From contig NC_023754.2 of the NCBI RefSeq assembly GCF_000499845.2, positions 12,068,037-12,132,036 of the forward strand: a stretch of 64,000 nt of DNA. The letters are read 5' to 3'. The position numbers were made by a program, and so were the translations under genes. The stretch is from Phaseolus vulgaris. Taxonomy: Eukaryota > Streptophyta > Magnoliopsida > Fabales > Fabaceae. Below are positions 22,738-33,699 of this stretch, one piece after another (position 1 is the first letter of the stretch; each line of letters opens with the position of its first letter). Under the pieces are notes generated by a model. That model was not told the origin of the DNA. It did not search any database and was given only the letters and a program-made list of their open reading frames with translations.

Positions 22738-24314
22738 TGTAGTCATTATGAAGAGGAATATTTATTTTATATTCTAGCTTTTTGCAGATACCGAATCACT
22801 TAACACAAACACAATTGAAGAAATTCATCATGAATGGGCTAAACATTTTATATACATTAAGAATCCAAACTTGTTATAATTAAGAATTGTGTTAGACATT
22901 GTCTTTTCATTAGTTTGATTATATGTTATGTTTTGCTTTATTTTTCTAAGGTTTAATTTGAACAGGTTTTATTATTCTTATGTTTTGATAAATACAAAAA
23001 TTTATTTCTTGACATTCCGGTAGTTTATTTACAGATTAAAAAAAAAATAATTGATCTACGTTAAAGATAACATATTATATTATTTCATGCATTAACTCAT
23101 CTAAAAAGTGACATATTACAATGGTTGTTGTTTAGAACCGGTGTAATATCCATATACTAATTATAAAACACAACCCCTATAATATGTGCTCTTGTTTTGC
23201 ATTATAAATTTGTTATTATATATATATATATATATTAATATTTAACTTTGATGTAATGTTGGTATATTTTACATTGATTAAAACAGCGGTATAAATATAT
23301 GATCTAATTTCTATATCGTTTGTATTTATATTAGTAACGGAACCAGTGAAATAAGTCTTCAATGTAAAATGTATTTTTTACATAGTGTTGATTAATAAAA
23401 TAATGCAATGTAACTTGTTCCAAATAAATGTATTTTTACAAAATAACATGGTGTAAATAAAGATGGTTAAATTAAGCGTGTATTGTTTTATGAATCAGAA
23501 CGCAACGATAGATAGGCATAATAAATTGAATTAAATTCAACTATGAAATTTTTTATTTAATTAGAAATGTGGTTTGCTAGAATGAAAGTGAAAGGTAAAA
23601 TGATAGGATAAATAAACGTGAAGTGCTTTTAGATTTTTGAATTATTTTAATTGTTTAAAATTGAATTATCTTATAAATTACATTTACTTGCCTTATTTTA
23701 CATGTACCAACATGAGGGAAATATGCATCTGTGTATGAATTTAGGGTCCTAATAATTTTTTATGATAATTAGATAAATAATGATTTAATAATAGTTGATC
23801 ATTTAACATGTATTGTCTTAAATGATTCACATATGGTGTGTTATATGTTGAACCAAATTTTAAGGTATGAGAGATGTTTGGTGAGAAGATAATTACTTGG
23901 ACACATCTTATTTGGATTCATTACTTCTATAATAAATAATGTTTAAACCGTATAGAATGTATTACTTTTTATTATGGTTAAAGAAAAAATAGTCATAAGA
24001 AATAATATTTTTTTTTATGATAGAATTAACAATGACAGTTATAGAAAGTTATAGAAAGTGTATATTGCATAAGCACAATTCTCAATAAAATATTTTTAAA
24101 ATAAAATCTTAACAATTTGGCACATAAATAATTATAGATATTAATAAAAATTAATATATTTAAATTCATACAAAATTATTAAGGTTAACATCATCATTTA
24201 CAATACTTAAAAAATAATAATAAAATCTTAATGATTTAATACATAAATAATTATAAATTTTTCTAAAAGTTAACATGTTCATGTTCATACAAATTTTTTA
24301 ACGAATTCTAACAT
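22738..24314. other. Intergenic sequence, partly a duplicate of the T2 RNase flanks
   Basis: There is no gene. 23376-23700 resembles 25955-26330, the sequence 3' of the RNase gene. 23806-23886 resembles 31960-32036, the sequence 5' of that gene. A (TA)n run is at about 23217-23236. The rest is plain AT-rich DNA. Confidence 0.5.
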
Positions 24315-25510
24315 GATTTTTTTTATCAGCAATCAGGAATATATCTACACAAGAACCACTTCATGATGATTCAACCCTTATACAAAAATGTATAAGCAAC
24401 CTAACCGCATAACACCTTTCAAACAACTAAGAAACAAAGCAGCTCCTGACAATAACCTGACAAAAACTACCTCCAACATCCTACTAAAGAGAATACAGAC
24501 AAACCAAAGGGGCGAGACACCAATTAGAAAAAGAAAAACTAGTTGTGGAAAACTTAAACGTGAGCCAAGCCCAAACCTTCAACTGAGCCAAAGAAAAGAT
24601 TTCAAAAAAATCCAGAATTCCCTCATTAAAAACTATTTTATTTCTATTACGCCAGATTTCATTAACCATCACTATCTATATATTACCCAACCCGAGATTT
24701 ACTGCAAAAAGTGTGAGTAAGCATGAAAAGGAACAACTGTCGTAATGTCTAACAACGCATAACAAAGATTCCACGTCAACCAAGATATCCTACAATAAAA
24801 AAACAAATGTAAATATTCCTTATCTTTTTTCCCGCAAAAACTGCGCAAACCGTTTCTGACCGCAACCCCGCGCCTGAGTAAATTAACCTTGGCTGCAATC
24901 TTATTTCCCAGCAATCTCCACGCAGTCATCTGGACTGAGGGCAAAGCATTAATCCTCCAAAAGAATTTAAATAACCCAAAGCAGTCCCCTCCTTGACCAT
25001 CTCTTAGAATCCTACATGCCAAACTAACTGAGTACCCGTGACTTAAATCTTCTATCCAAATCCACCTGTCAGCTTTCTCCAAGATAGGGCACTAGTTGTG
25101 CATTTCCTCAAGAAGTCTCTTTAGTTGGACTTGCTCCCAATCAAAAATATTTTTTCTCCACCACAAAGACCACTCTCACCCAATGTTTTTCCGAGATCCA
25201 CAACTATCCAACGACGCTTCTTTCTCGGTGATTAACGAAAAAAGCCTTGAGAAATTAGACTTCAAAGAATCATTACCAGTACATCGGTCTTTCCAAAACC
25301 TAATAGACTTTCTGTTACTAATTTCCCATTATAAACAATATTCAAAATTGTTACTCCACTTCTCAAGCTCCCAAATCTTTTCACCAGAGGGAGTCGTAAT
25401 AACTACCGTTGTCCTCTTTCAAATTCCTTCATGTCCCATATTTAGATTCTAGAACCTTCTTTCACAAATTCCCACCTTAACCGCAAAATCCACTTACTAA
25501 TTCTAAAAGG
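24315..25510 (-). mobile_element. 5'-truncated L1-like LINE, 3' part
   Basis: On the minus strand the end reads TTGCTGATAAAAAAAA at 24316-24331, the same tail as the LINE ending at 31270. Upstream of it lies the C-terminal part of a plant LINE ORF2 with stops and shifts. There is a region with IWELEKW and RFWKDRCTG, then the reverse-transcriptase zinc-binding domain (25082-24699, with MTAWRLLGNKIAAKVNL and CGKKDKEYLHLFFYC), then the terminal WRNRNKIVFN and QLKVWAWL motifs. The reverse transcriptase core is absent. The 5' border near 25510 is approximate. Confidence 0.78.
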
Positions 25511-26473
25511 ATAATCCCGAAGTAGCTAGAAAGAGCGTGAAAGAGCTAGTAATGAAGTCGTTGGTTTTGCCACCAAAATTACCCTAACGAAGAAGCAATA
25601 ATAAAATGAAAAGCAACAAACAAAATATACATACGAGTGACGAACTGTAAAAATGAGCACAAATAGTGATGAGTGTGAAAATGATCATAAAGAGTGAGGA
25701 ATATATAGCAAGTACGAAGAGTGAGGAGCAGTAAAAGCGAAATTTTGTAATGTGCCTAGTCACTATATTAGTTATATTTTGAAATAACATACTAACTAAA
25801 CAATTATGATTTTAAAATTACTCACTATGACGTTTTTAATAACAACCATCATAATAAATTTGTAATTTATTACAAAATTACCACTGCATCAATTATTATA
25901 ACGATTGAATTATAATTATTATAATAAGTCGTGATATTAAGATGAAAGAATATATGATTGATTAATAAAATAATGCAATGTAAAATAAAGGTATTTTTAC
26001 AAAATAACACGGTGTTAGATGTTGGATGTGTGTTTATGAAAAGTTAATATATATAAGATCTAAAAATAATAATTTATAAAAAATATTTATGAATAGAAAT
26101 AAGAGTGAGCGTGTTTGAATTATTATCTATATGAACCTATTATAAGCACAGAATGATATGTAGTGTTTATAAACATAGAGAAGGTTAAATTAAGTGTGTA
26201 TTGTTTTATGAATGAGAAACAACTAGGGATAGCATAATAAATTGAAGTAAACTGAAGTATAAAAAAATTTATTGAATTATTTTTAACTGTTTAAAATTGA
26301 ATTATGTTATAAACTACATTTAAGTGCCTAAATTATTTAAAAATATTTATTTGAGGTAGTTAGTAATTTTAAAGGACCCAACATAGAATAAGTGACCTAA
26401 TTGTGTAGAAAAATGGGACCAGCACAATTGTTTAATTTCTGAATTATTCATTAAGTAATTATATTATATATTA
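25511..26473. other. Intergenic, 3' flank of the T2 RNase gene
   Basis: AT-rich. 25955-26330 is similar to 23376-23700. No other gene is visible. Confidence 0.45.
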
Positions 26474-29400
26474 TTAAGGAAAAAGTACATAGATAGGACA
26501 ACTTGTCCCTTGTGAAGGACACTTGATGTAGTGAGGGATAGGGCTTTTATCCAAACATATCCTTATTTCAAATAGTTTACTAGCTGAACAAATCAGTTGT
26601 GGCTCAACACCCACTGGTGATGTTTTTATGGCTGTGAAGAATTGATTTCTATGGTACTTGCCACCACGTAATATATTTTGATTTTTAAGTATTTCTTGAA
26701 GATCGTTCCTTGCATAGAAATCTAATGTGAGTTTGAAAAAATCAAATGGTTGCATGTTTGAACACGTTCCATGTTTATTCCATTCGTTAGTCCAGAATCT
26801 CGAGTCTTTCCCAGTATAATTTGGCCAATCTTCAGCAAGTTGAGTAGATATTATGCTCTTAGTCTAATAAAATAAACAAAAAAATGTCATCTTTCGAATA
26901 TCGAGTCGAGGTAGGAGGGCTATGGTGTGAGGAACCTAGTACGGTGCGCCTAGAAGCAAAGAAGTTGTTTGAGACAAGATTCAAGTCTACGAAAGACTTT
27001 GGAGTAAGGCTCGATGCGGTTGAGCTTAAGTCCCTCTCGGCAGAGGTTAGTCTGAGCTTGATAACTGTGTTCACTGAGAAGGAAATTAGAGACGCTGTGT
27101 GGCAGTGTGAAGGCACGAAGAGTCTAGGGCCTGATGGATTCAACTTTAACTTCCTCAAGAAAAACTGGGAAGTTATAAAAGAGGAAGTTGTGGCAGTGAT
27201 GGTACTGTTCCACGAAACTGGAAGTATTCCGAAGGGGTGTAATGCATCCTTCGTTGCTCTGGTACCCAAAGTTAGGGATCCTGTTAAGCTTGAGCAATAT
27301 AGACCAATCTCCCTAGCAGGTGCAATGTACAAGATCATAGCAAAGGTGCTGGCGGAAAGGATCAAGAATGTCCTCCCCTATGTCATTGATGAAAGCTAAT
27401 CGACATTCCTAAAGGGAAGAGAAATCTTAGACAGCGCTCTTATGGCCAACGAGGTGATAGAAGACCTGAGAAGAGGAGGTAGGAGTGGGTTATGCTTAAA
27501 AGTGGATTTCGAAAAAGCTTATGACTCAGTAAGATGGGAGTTCCTTTATGATATGTTGCAAAGGATGGGTTTTCACTCCAAGTGGATTTTGTGGATTCGA
27601 GGGTGCATGGAGAGTGCTTTTGTATCAGTTTTGGTAAACGGAAGTCCAACAGAAGAGTTTACACCATCAAGAGGGCTGCGACAGGGTGACCCGTTAGCAC
27701 CTTTTCTCTTTTTGGTGGTAGCGGAAGGCCTTGCCGGGCTAGTAAGGGAAGCTGTTAAGGCCAACTTATTAACTGGTCTTAAGGTAGGAAGAAAGGAGAT
27801 TGTCATGAGCCTCCTCCAATTTGCAGATGACACCTTGTTCTTCTGTGAGGATTCCTTCACCAATGTGGTGACCCTGAAGGCGATTCTCAGGGGTTTTGAG
27901 CTAGCTTCAGGTCTAAAAATCAACTTTCACAAATCAAAGCTCGCAGGTCTTAATGTCCTTGATAAAGACATTGACTGCTACACTAAGACCTTAAACTGCT
28001 CTACGATGGGAACACCGTTTATGTACCTGGGTATTGAAGTGGGGGGTAATCCAAGGAAGGAAAAATTCTGGGAGCCTGTTCTAAACAAGCTGAAGTCTAG
28101 ACTTAGCGTGTGGGAAGGGAGATTTCTCTCTATGGCAGGCAGAATTTGTTTGGTGAAATCTGTCATCACTGTTGTGCCGCTCTACTACCTCTCCCTATTC
28201 AAAGCTCCGGAGTCGGTATGCAAAAGAATCATTAGCATTCAAAGGAGGTTTTTGTGGGGATGGGGTAAGGACAACAAACCGATATCCTGGATAAGCTGGA
28301 AAAACCTATGTAAACCGCTAGAGGAAGGAGGTTTAGGCATTAGAGACATCCGTAAGTTCAATGTAGCACTTCTGGCTAAGTGGAAGTGGCGGAGCATCTC
28401 GAACGAGAAAGGGAGATGGAAAGAATGCTTGGAATCAAAGTATGGCACGGAGCAAGACGGAGATCACACCCCACTGGAAAACCAATCGTGGTGGTGGAGA
28501 GATTTAGTCAAGGTCTGCCGGAAGGGAGGAGGTGATGGGTGGTTTAAAAAAGAAGTTGGATGGAAACTAGGGAAGGGAGATAAAACAAGATTTTGGGAGG
28601 ATGTCTGGACTGGAAACGTTAGTCTCAAAACCTTGTATCCTAGATTGTTCTCCTTGTCTCTAAATAAGGGCCAGAAGGTGGGAGAGGTTGGACCTTGGAA
28701 GGATTCAAAGTGGCAGTGTAAGTTAAGTTGGAGACGTGATAGATTTGAGTGGGAGATCCCTTTTGAAACCGAGATTGGTATGCTCATTTCAAGGGTCAAG
28801 GTAATAAAGGATGAACAGGATAAGCAAGTATGGAGAGGTGATGAATCAGGGAGTTTTACGGTGAAGTCTGCATATGAATGTCTAGAAGAGCCGGAAAGAG
28901 GAACACCAATTTCGTCTTTTGGTTGTCTTTGGAAGATCAAGGCATTCCCTAATGTTATGACCACTGTGTGGAGAGTTCTTCTGAATAGAGTACCAACAAG
29001 GGAGTGCTTGAGTAAGAGAGGGGCGATGGTCAACACTATAGAATGTGCCTTTTGCCATTCTAAAGAGGAATCGTGTCAGCACCTCTTTTTAGAATGCAAG
29101 CATGCAGTACGGGTATGGGACTTATGTTTTAGATGGGTTGGTATCTGGTCTGTCCAACACAATAATATCATGATCAATTTTGAGAGTTTTTATCTCATCC
29201 AGCACACTCATAAACAAAACCTAATCTGGAAAGGGGTGTGGGCAGCTATAGTACGTTGTTTGTGGGAGCATAGAAACTTAATCATATTTAATCAAAGAGT
29301 TGTAGATGCAGAAGAAGTTTTCCACAATGCCCAGCTTAAATCGTGGTTATGGTTGAAACACAAGGAGAGTAATTTTGATTATTCCTATGCAGATTGGATC

Positions 29401-31639
29401 CTGAACCCATTGTCATGCATTAGTAGTATCAAATAATAGGTGAGGCATATAGCAGGTGTGTGGGTGTGAAGGCCAAGGTATAAGGACGGGCAGAGGTTCT
29501 GAGAGGCCACAAGTGCTGTTAAGGGAGAGGTCAAGTTTGCAACAGATCTCTGTGTTTCCTGCTATGGGTGTGAATATAGCTGTTATTGGGAAGAAATAAC
29601 AAGGAAATGGAGGAAGAGCTAAACGAAGGAAACAAGCTGAGCCAACTTAAGGGTTGTGTTAGCTGATGAATTTAATGTACATCCTTTCTGACCTTGTCAC
29701 TGTTGGACAACTCAAGCCAATTAAGAGTAACTACATGGATAATTATGCTGATAGTTTGCTGCTTAAAAAGAGCAGTTCTGCTATGCAGGACGCAATCCTC
29801 CTAGCAGTATGTTTTTTGAGGCAGCAGGAAGCTTGTTCGCACTGGGGTTCTGATCCTGATTTAGACAATTGTCACGTTTATGATGTGGGTGTTCTGTTGT
29901 TGGAATCTGATCTGAAAGTTACTTTGGTTCGGTTATGTTGTTGTGCTGAAGGCTGATGTGGGGTGGTTCTAAGGCTGGGATGAGGGTGATAGATGATGAC
30001 CACAATTAGGAAATTTGATGATTGACATGATAAAAGCAGGGAGGCTTCTCTGGCTTGTGAGCTGTAATGCGATTCTTATATTTGTACCAGCTGTTGCTGG
30101 GAGAAATAGCTTGGAATGTGCTGAGTACGCTTTTGTTTCTCCTAAGGGGGATAGTTGAAGATGATAAAGAGTGGCCGCTGGAACATCTGTTTGCACCGGA
30201 ATTCTGGTGTACTATTCTCTGCCGTAAGATGAATATTAGGCCTTATGTGTAGATGATGCGTCATGTATTTGTTATGAAGTCTATAGTGGCTATGGTGTGG
30301 TGGTATGGTGTTGATGAGGGAAGATTTTTCTTTGGTGCATCCAGAAATGATTTTGAAAGGAGGAAGGAGCCATTATTTGTAGTAGACAGCTACTAATGAG
30401 TGCAGCCTATGCTGAGATGGGAGGCTCTGTCAAGCCCTGCAGGGGGTTTTGGCCTAAGTAAGCTTGCTAGGATGCCTTATGTCAAGTTGTTTGGGATTAT
30501 AAAGATGTGTAAGCAAATTGCTGCACTCACGGTTTAAGGAAGGGTGTGAGCCAGACCTGGAAGGGTACTGAAGCCAAAGGAATGTAACTGAGAAGAAGGA
30601 GGCTTGGTAAGGTATCTCGTCGTGATAATGAACCTGAATACAAGCTGTCATAACCTATGCCGTTGGAGAGCTCTGTTGACAACGAACAAATTAAATCTGA
30701 ACTAAAGGTCACAATTCTCTCAGCAGTGTGTTCGTGGTGGTAGGATGACTGTAGGTGCTGGTTTTATGTTTTTAATGCAGGTGTAGGAACTATGATTAAG
30801 CAGGTGCAGGTTTAGGTGCTATGATTCAACTCAAATTGAAAATTCTGTGGACTGATCTAAAACCCCTATGGCTCTCTAGAGATCTGATGCAAAACTGAAT
30901 CATAAATGTAGTGTATATCATGCCTAAATGAGAATATAATTCAGATGCCTAAATGTGAAGATTGGATGTTCAAAGTATGGGTTGGTATGTTGCTGCCATA
31001 ATATTAACACATTCTGCTGTTGGAATTTTGGAACTGCCTGTGGTGACCTACAGTACCTACATCCATTGTGGTAGTTAAATAGCATTGTGTTGGAAAGTGT
31101 TCTTTTAGTAGCTCTATAGATTATGTTTATGCATTTTTCAGTAGTTTGTTGGGTGCTCTGAATGTGATGGTTGGTACATCTATTTTATCACCTATTTGAT
31201 GTATACGGGTTGGGACATCCCTGAAATGTCCCATTTTAATTATTATTATTCTTTGCTGATAAAAAAAAAATCTATCAAAATATATTATGAAGAAATAAAT
31301 AATATATTATGCTATTAGTCTAATAAAATAAACAAAAAAATATCATCATTCGAATATCTATCAAAATATATTATGAAGAAATAAAAATCTTACCACGGAA
31401 TCATTTAGGAGGGTGACAGGGGATGAACACGCAGACGGTTGTGGTTGTGTCATGGTATAAGTAGATGACCATAGACCATGTATAGTGAACTTCAATTTTA
31501 CTTTTGTTGCATTACAGTGAATATTATGATTGGAACAAAAGCCTGGTGGCCAAGTTTCTGCAATCTTCCAATATTGAAATCCCATGGTTGAACCATAGAA
31601 AAAGAGAGAAAGGATGAAGACAAATTTGAGATAATTCAT
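26474..31639 (-). CDS. T2 ribonuclease, class III / S-like, one intron carrying a LINE
   Basis: Exon 1 is 31639-31394 (82 codons) and exon 2 is 26863-26474 (129 codons plus stop); the product is 211 aa. The donor GTAAGA and the acceptor TTATTAG join the exons in frame. Residues 1-20 form a hydrophobic signal peptide, so a secreted or endomembrane enzyme cutting RNA is expected. Active-site block I is FTIHGLW (about 51-57). Block II is FWTNEWNKHGTC, where the usual first His of HEWxKHG is Asn but the catalytic Glu and second His remain. Cysteines at the C-terminus (ICLDK, KCPSQGTSC) fit the fold. A single intron in the variable region and a basic protein are traits of S-lineage (class III) RNases. 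The 4.5-kb intron contains a LINE. Splicing across it is inferred. Confidence 0.85.
26851..26904. repeat. Direct repeat at the left border of the intron LINE
   Basis: About 55 bp (GCTCTTAGTCTAATAAAATA onward to TTCGAATATC) recurs at about 31305-31358 with three differences. It spans the RNase exon 2 start and its splice acceptor, so an acceptor-like copy also exists at the far side of the LINE. Confidence 0.75.
26905..29436 (+). pseudogene. LINE ORF2 fragment: reverse transcriptase and zinc-binding domain
   Basis: One frame from the LINE start to 29436 is broken only by a TAA at 27397-27399 where Gln is expected (DES-stop-STFLKGREILDS). Domains in order: RT finger/palm with ALVPKVRDPVKLEQYRPISL, the GLCLKVDFEKAYDSV motif, GLRQGDPLAPFLFL, and the catalytic FADD box (LLQFADDTLFF, about 27820). 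Then come the maturase-like FMYLGIEVGGNPR block, the RT zinc-binding domain with CAFCHSKEESCQHLFLEC, and the end WEHRNLIIFN. Reverse transcriptase copies element RNA at nicked DNA. A single nonsense codon in about 840 codons marks a young copy. Confidence 0.88.
26905..31270 (+). mobile_element. 5'-truncated L1-like LINE inside the RNase intron
   Basis: A LINE in the opposite orientation to its host gene. It starts abruptly inside ORF2, at a point matching about 35250 of the LINE at 33.7-38.5 kb, and ends with an A-run at 31260-31270 after TTTGCTGAT. The 3' untranslated part after the ORF (29437-31259) is long, about 1.8 kb, and without a gene. The flanks show a long direct repeat discussed separately. 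Because it starts in the middle of ORF2, it lacks endonuclease and could not move itself. Confidence 0.88.
31271..31393. repeat. Duplicated RNase intron sequence to the right of the LINE
   Basis: CTATCAAAATATATTATGAA followed by GAAATAAA occurs at about 31272-31299 and again at 31354-31386. The 55-bp block shared with 26851-26904 lies between them. The final part runs into the splice donor at 31393. Confidence 0.7.
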
Positions 31640-31678
31640 TATGAAAGTTTATGAGAAATGATGAACTTAATCATCTCA

Positions 31679-31685
31679 TTTTATA
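31679..31685 (-). promoter_or_regulatory. Putative TATA box of the T2 RNase gene
   Basis: TATAAAA in the context CTATAAAATGAG, 40 bp upstream of the ATG at 31639. It would give a very short 5' leader. It is a prediction from sequence and spacing only. Confidence 0.5.
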
Positions 31686-32379
31686 GTGGCAAGGCTTCAG
31701 AAGTTAGCTGCTGATTTTATTAACTTTTGGTAATTGAAATTCATGAAAATTCTAAAACTTACTTATTATCTTATAAATAAGGGTACATAATAAGTATTAG
31801 TTTGGAACATAATTTACTAAAACTTTAGTAAGACAACTTTAATTTTACTGCACACGTGGATCAAGAATGCACCAATCAGATTTTGAATCTGTACTTTCAA
31901 TCTGGTTTATTCAATTAGAACATGTGTTGTCCAATCTCTTTAGTTTATTTCACATGAATTGTCTTAAATGATTCACATATGTCGTGTTATGTTCAACCAA
32001 ATTTTAAGGTATGAGAGATGTTTGGTGAGACTCTGATTTTTCATTCATTATTTAAAAATTGAAGATTGTCAATTATGAGTTATATGCACTATTATTTTTA
32101 AAAAGAAGCTACTAAAATCACTAGTGTGGTAGCCACACATGCATGGATTAATATCTTAGGTTTTCATTTCTACATATTTTCTTCTTCACTTTTCATTTCA
32201 ATTTGGTTATAAATTTAAATTTAGTTATACATGTATATCTACTGTTATATCTATTTATTTGTTATTATTTTTTTTAAAATATTTTATTAAATATAGATAT
32301 ATATTGTGGTTGAAAAAACATATGAATGCTTAAATGATAAATCAGTAAATAAACAAATGTTCACAGTTCTCAAATATGA
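31686..32379. other. RNase upstream region, no gene
   Basis: It contains the 80-bp block at 31960-32036 that is shared with 23806-23886. It is otherwise AT-rich non-coding sequence. Confidence 0.45.
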
Positions 32380-32692
32380 TATTTTATAGGCGTATTGAAA
32401 TCTATAGTATTTTACGAAGGTTTTGAAACCCATGGTATTTTACGGAACTTTCAAACCTATGGTATTTTATGGAGGCTTTAAAATCCATCAAATTTTATGA
32501 AGCTTCAGAAATCCATTGTTGTTAATAGGGATTTTGAAACCTCCGTTAATTTTACTTAGGGTTTAACAAAATCCTAGGCAACATGTTCCCAACATATTGT
32601 TTAACTGGGAAACTACAACTTTTACTTAACAGAGATTTTAACTCTTGGTAATCCAAAAATAAACCTCTACCAAAACCTTTTTTCTCGTAGTG
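32380..32692. mobile_element. CACTA-type terminal remnant with subterminal repeats
   Basis: The right end read on the minus strand is CACTACGAGAAAAAAGG, a common plant CACTA terminus. Inside lie four or five degenerate units of about 35 bp sharing GAAACCCATGGTATTTTACG. These resemble the subterminal transposase-binding repeats of such elements. The left end is not recognised. Confidence 0.5.
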
Positions 32693-33699
32693 TTAAGACA
32701 AAAATTGTTACATTTTAAAAAAGTTGGACTAGTGTAACAACGTTTTAATAACCATTTTCTATATTAAAGACAACTTTAATTAAATATGATTTTAAATGCC
32801 CACAATTAATGACCACATTTTATTATTTTAGACCATACTTTATTAATGTGATTTATTCTTTTTGTTAAAGGTCATACCATAAAACTCTGACATAAACATA
32901 CAAGATTTGAAATACGTTGTCTATAGAGATTCATAAGTCACATTTGTAAAAGTGTTTTTTTTTTTTCACTTTTACTAACTAACTAGTGGCTTTCTTTCTC
33001 AACTACCTACTACTTTTACTAAAAAGAAGATATTGAGTTTAACCTTTGAACTCATTTTCCAGTCCATGAAAGCCACCTATACAATTGACAGTAAGCAGGA
33101 CAACAATCAATCAATATTACAAAGTTAATTTCATCTCTTCATAAAGAAGATTTAAGTCGAAAATTAAACATCCATAAAACACAACTTTAGGAAAATGATT
33201 TTCCGAATGTAACCACACTACAATAAGTTTAAAGGATTTCCTAACATCCAAGAGTGTATAAAGAATTCATGAAGCATATTGGAAGAAACATTTTGAAGAC
33301 TGCTTTGGGGTATAAACAAAATAAACTGAATGAAAATGCCTGAAATCAATTAAATCAATTAAATCCAAAACAGACTACCTTGCTTAAATGCAAATGCCGC
33401 AAAACTCCTCCCTCCTTCCACTACCTCCAACGTCACCGCATGAAATAGGTTTGGTTAGATTGAAATGAAATAGCGCCACCACATTACTCAAGCAGATCAG
33501 AACAATAGCGAGCATAGACCTGAAGAAATCCTTGTGCGAAGGCGTCGATAGCGGCGATTTTTGATAATAATCGCGAGACAGCTAGCAAAAATGAGTGAGG
33601 ATAAGAATCGCCACTTATTCAACTGACTTAAGCACAAAGGAGTGAGGATAAGAATCGCGAGTAGGGCTTTGTGAGAGGGCTTCGTTAGGGTTTAAGTGT
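32693..33699. other. Intergenic, no gene seen
   Basis: AT-rich up to about 33400. From there to 33700 the base composition becomes mixed, and it may be the 5' part of the next LINE, but no frame supports that. Confidence 0.4.

Noticed and set aside
28464..29036. 190-aa minus-strand frame inside the LINE
   Set aside because: It is a shadow of the reverse transcriptase ORF on the plus strand.
29666..29956. 96-aa plus-strand frame after the LINE ORF
   Set aside because: It lies in the LINE 3' untranslated region and has no recognisable domain; it was kept as part of the element.
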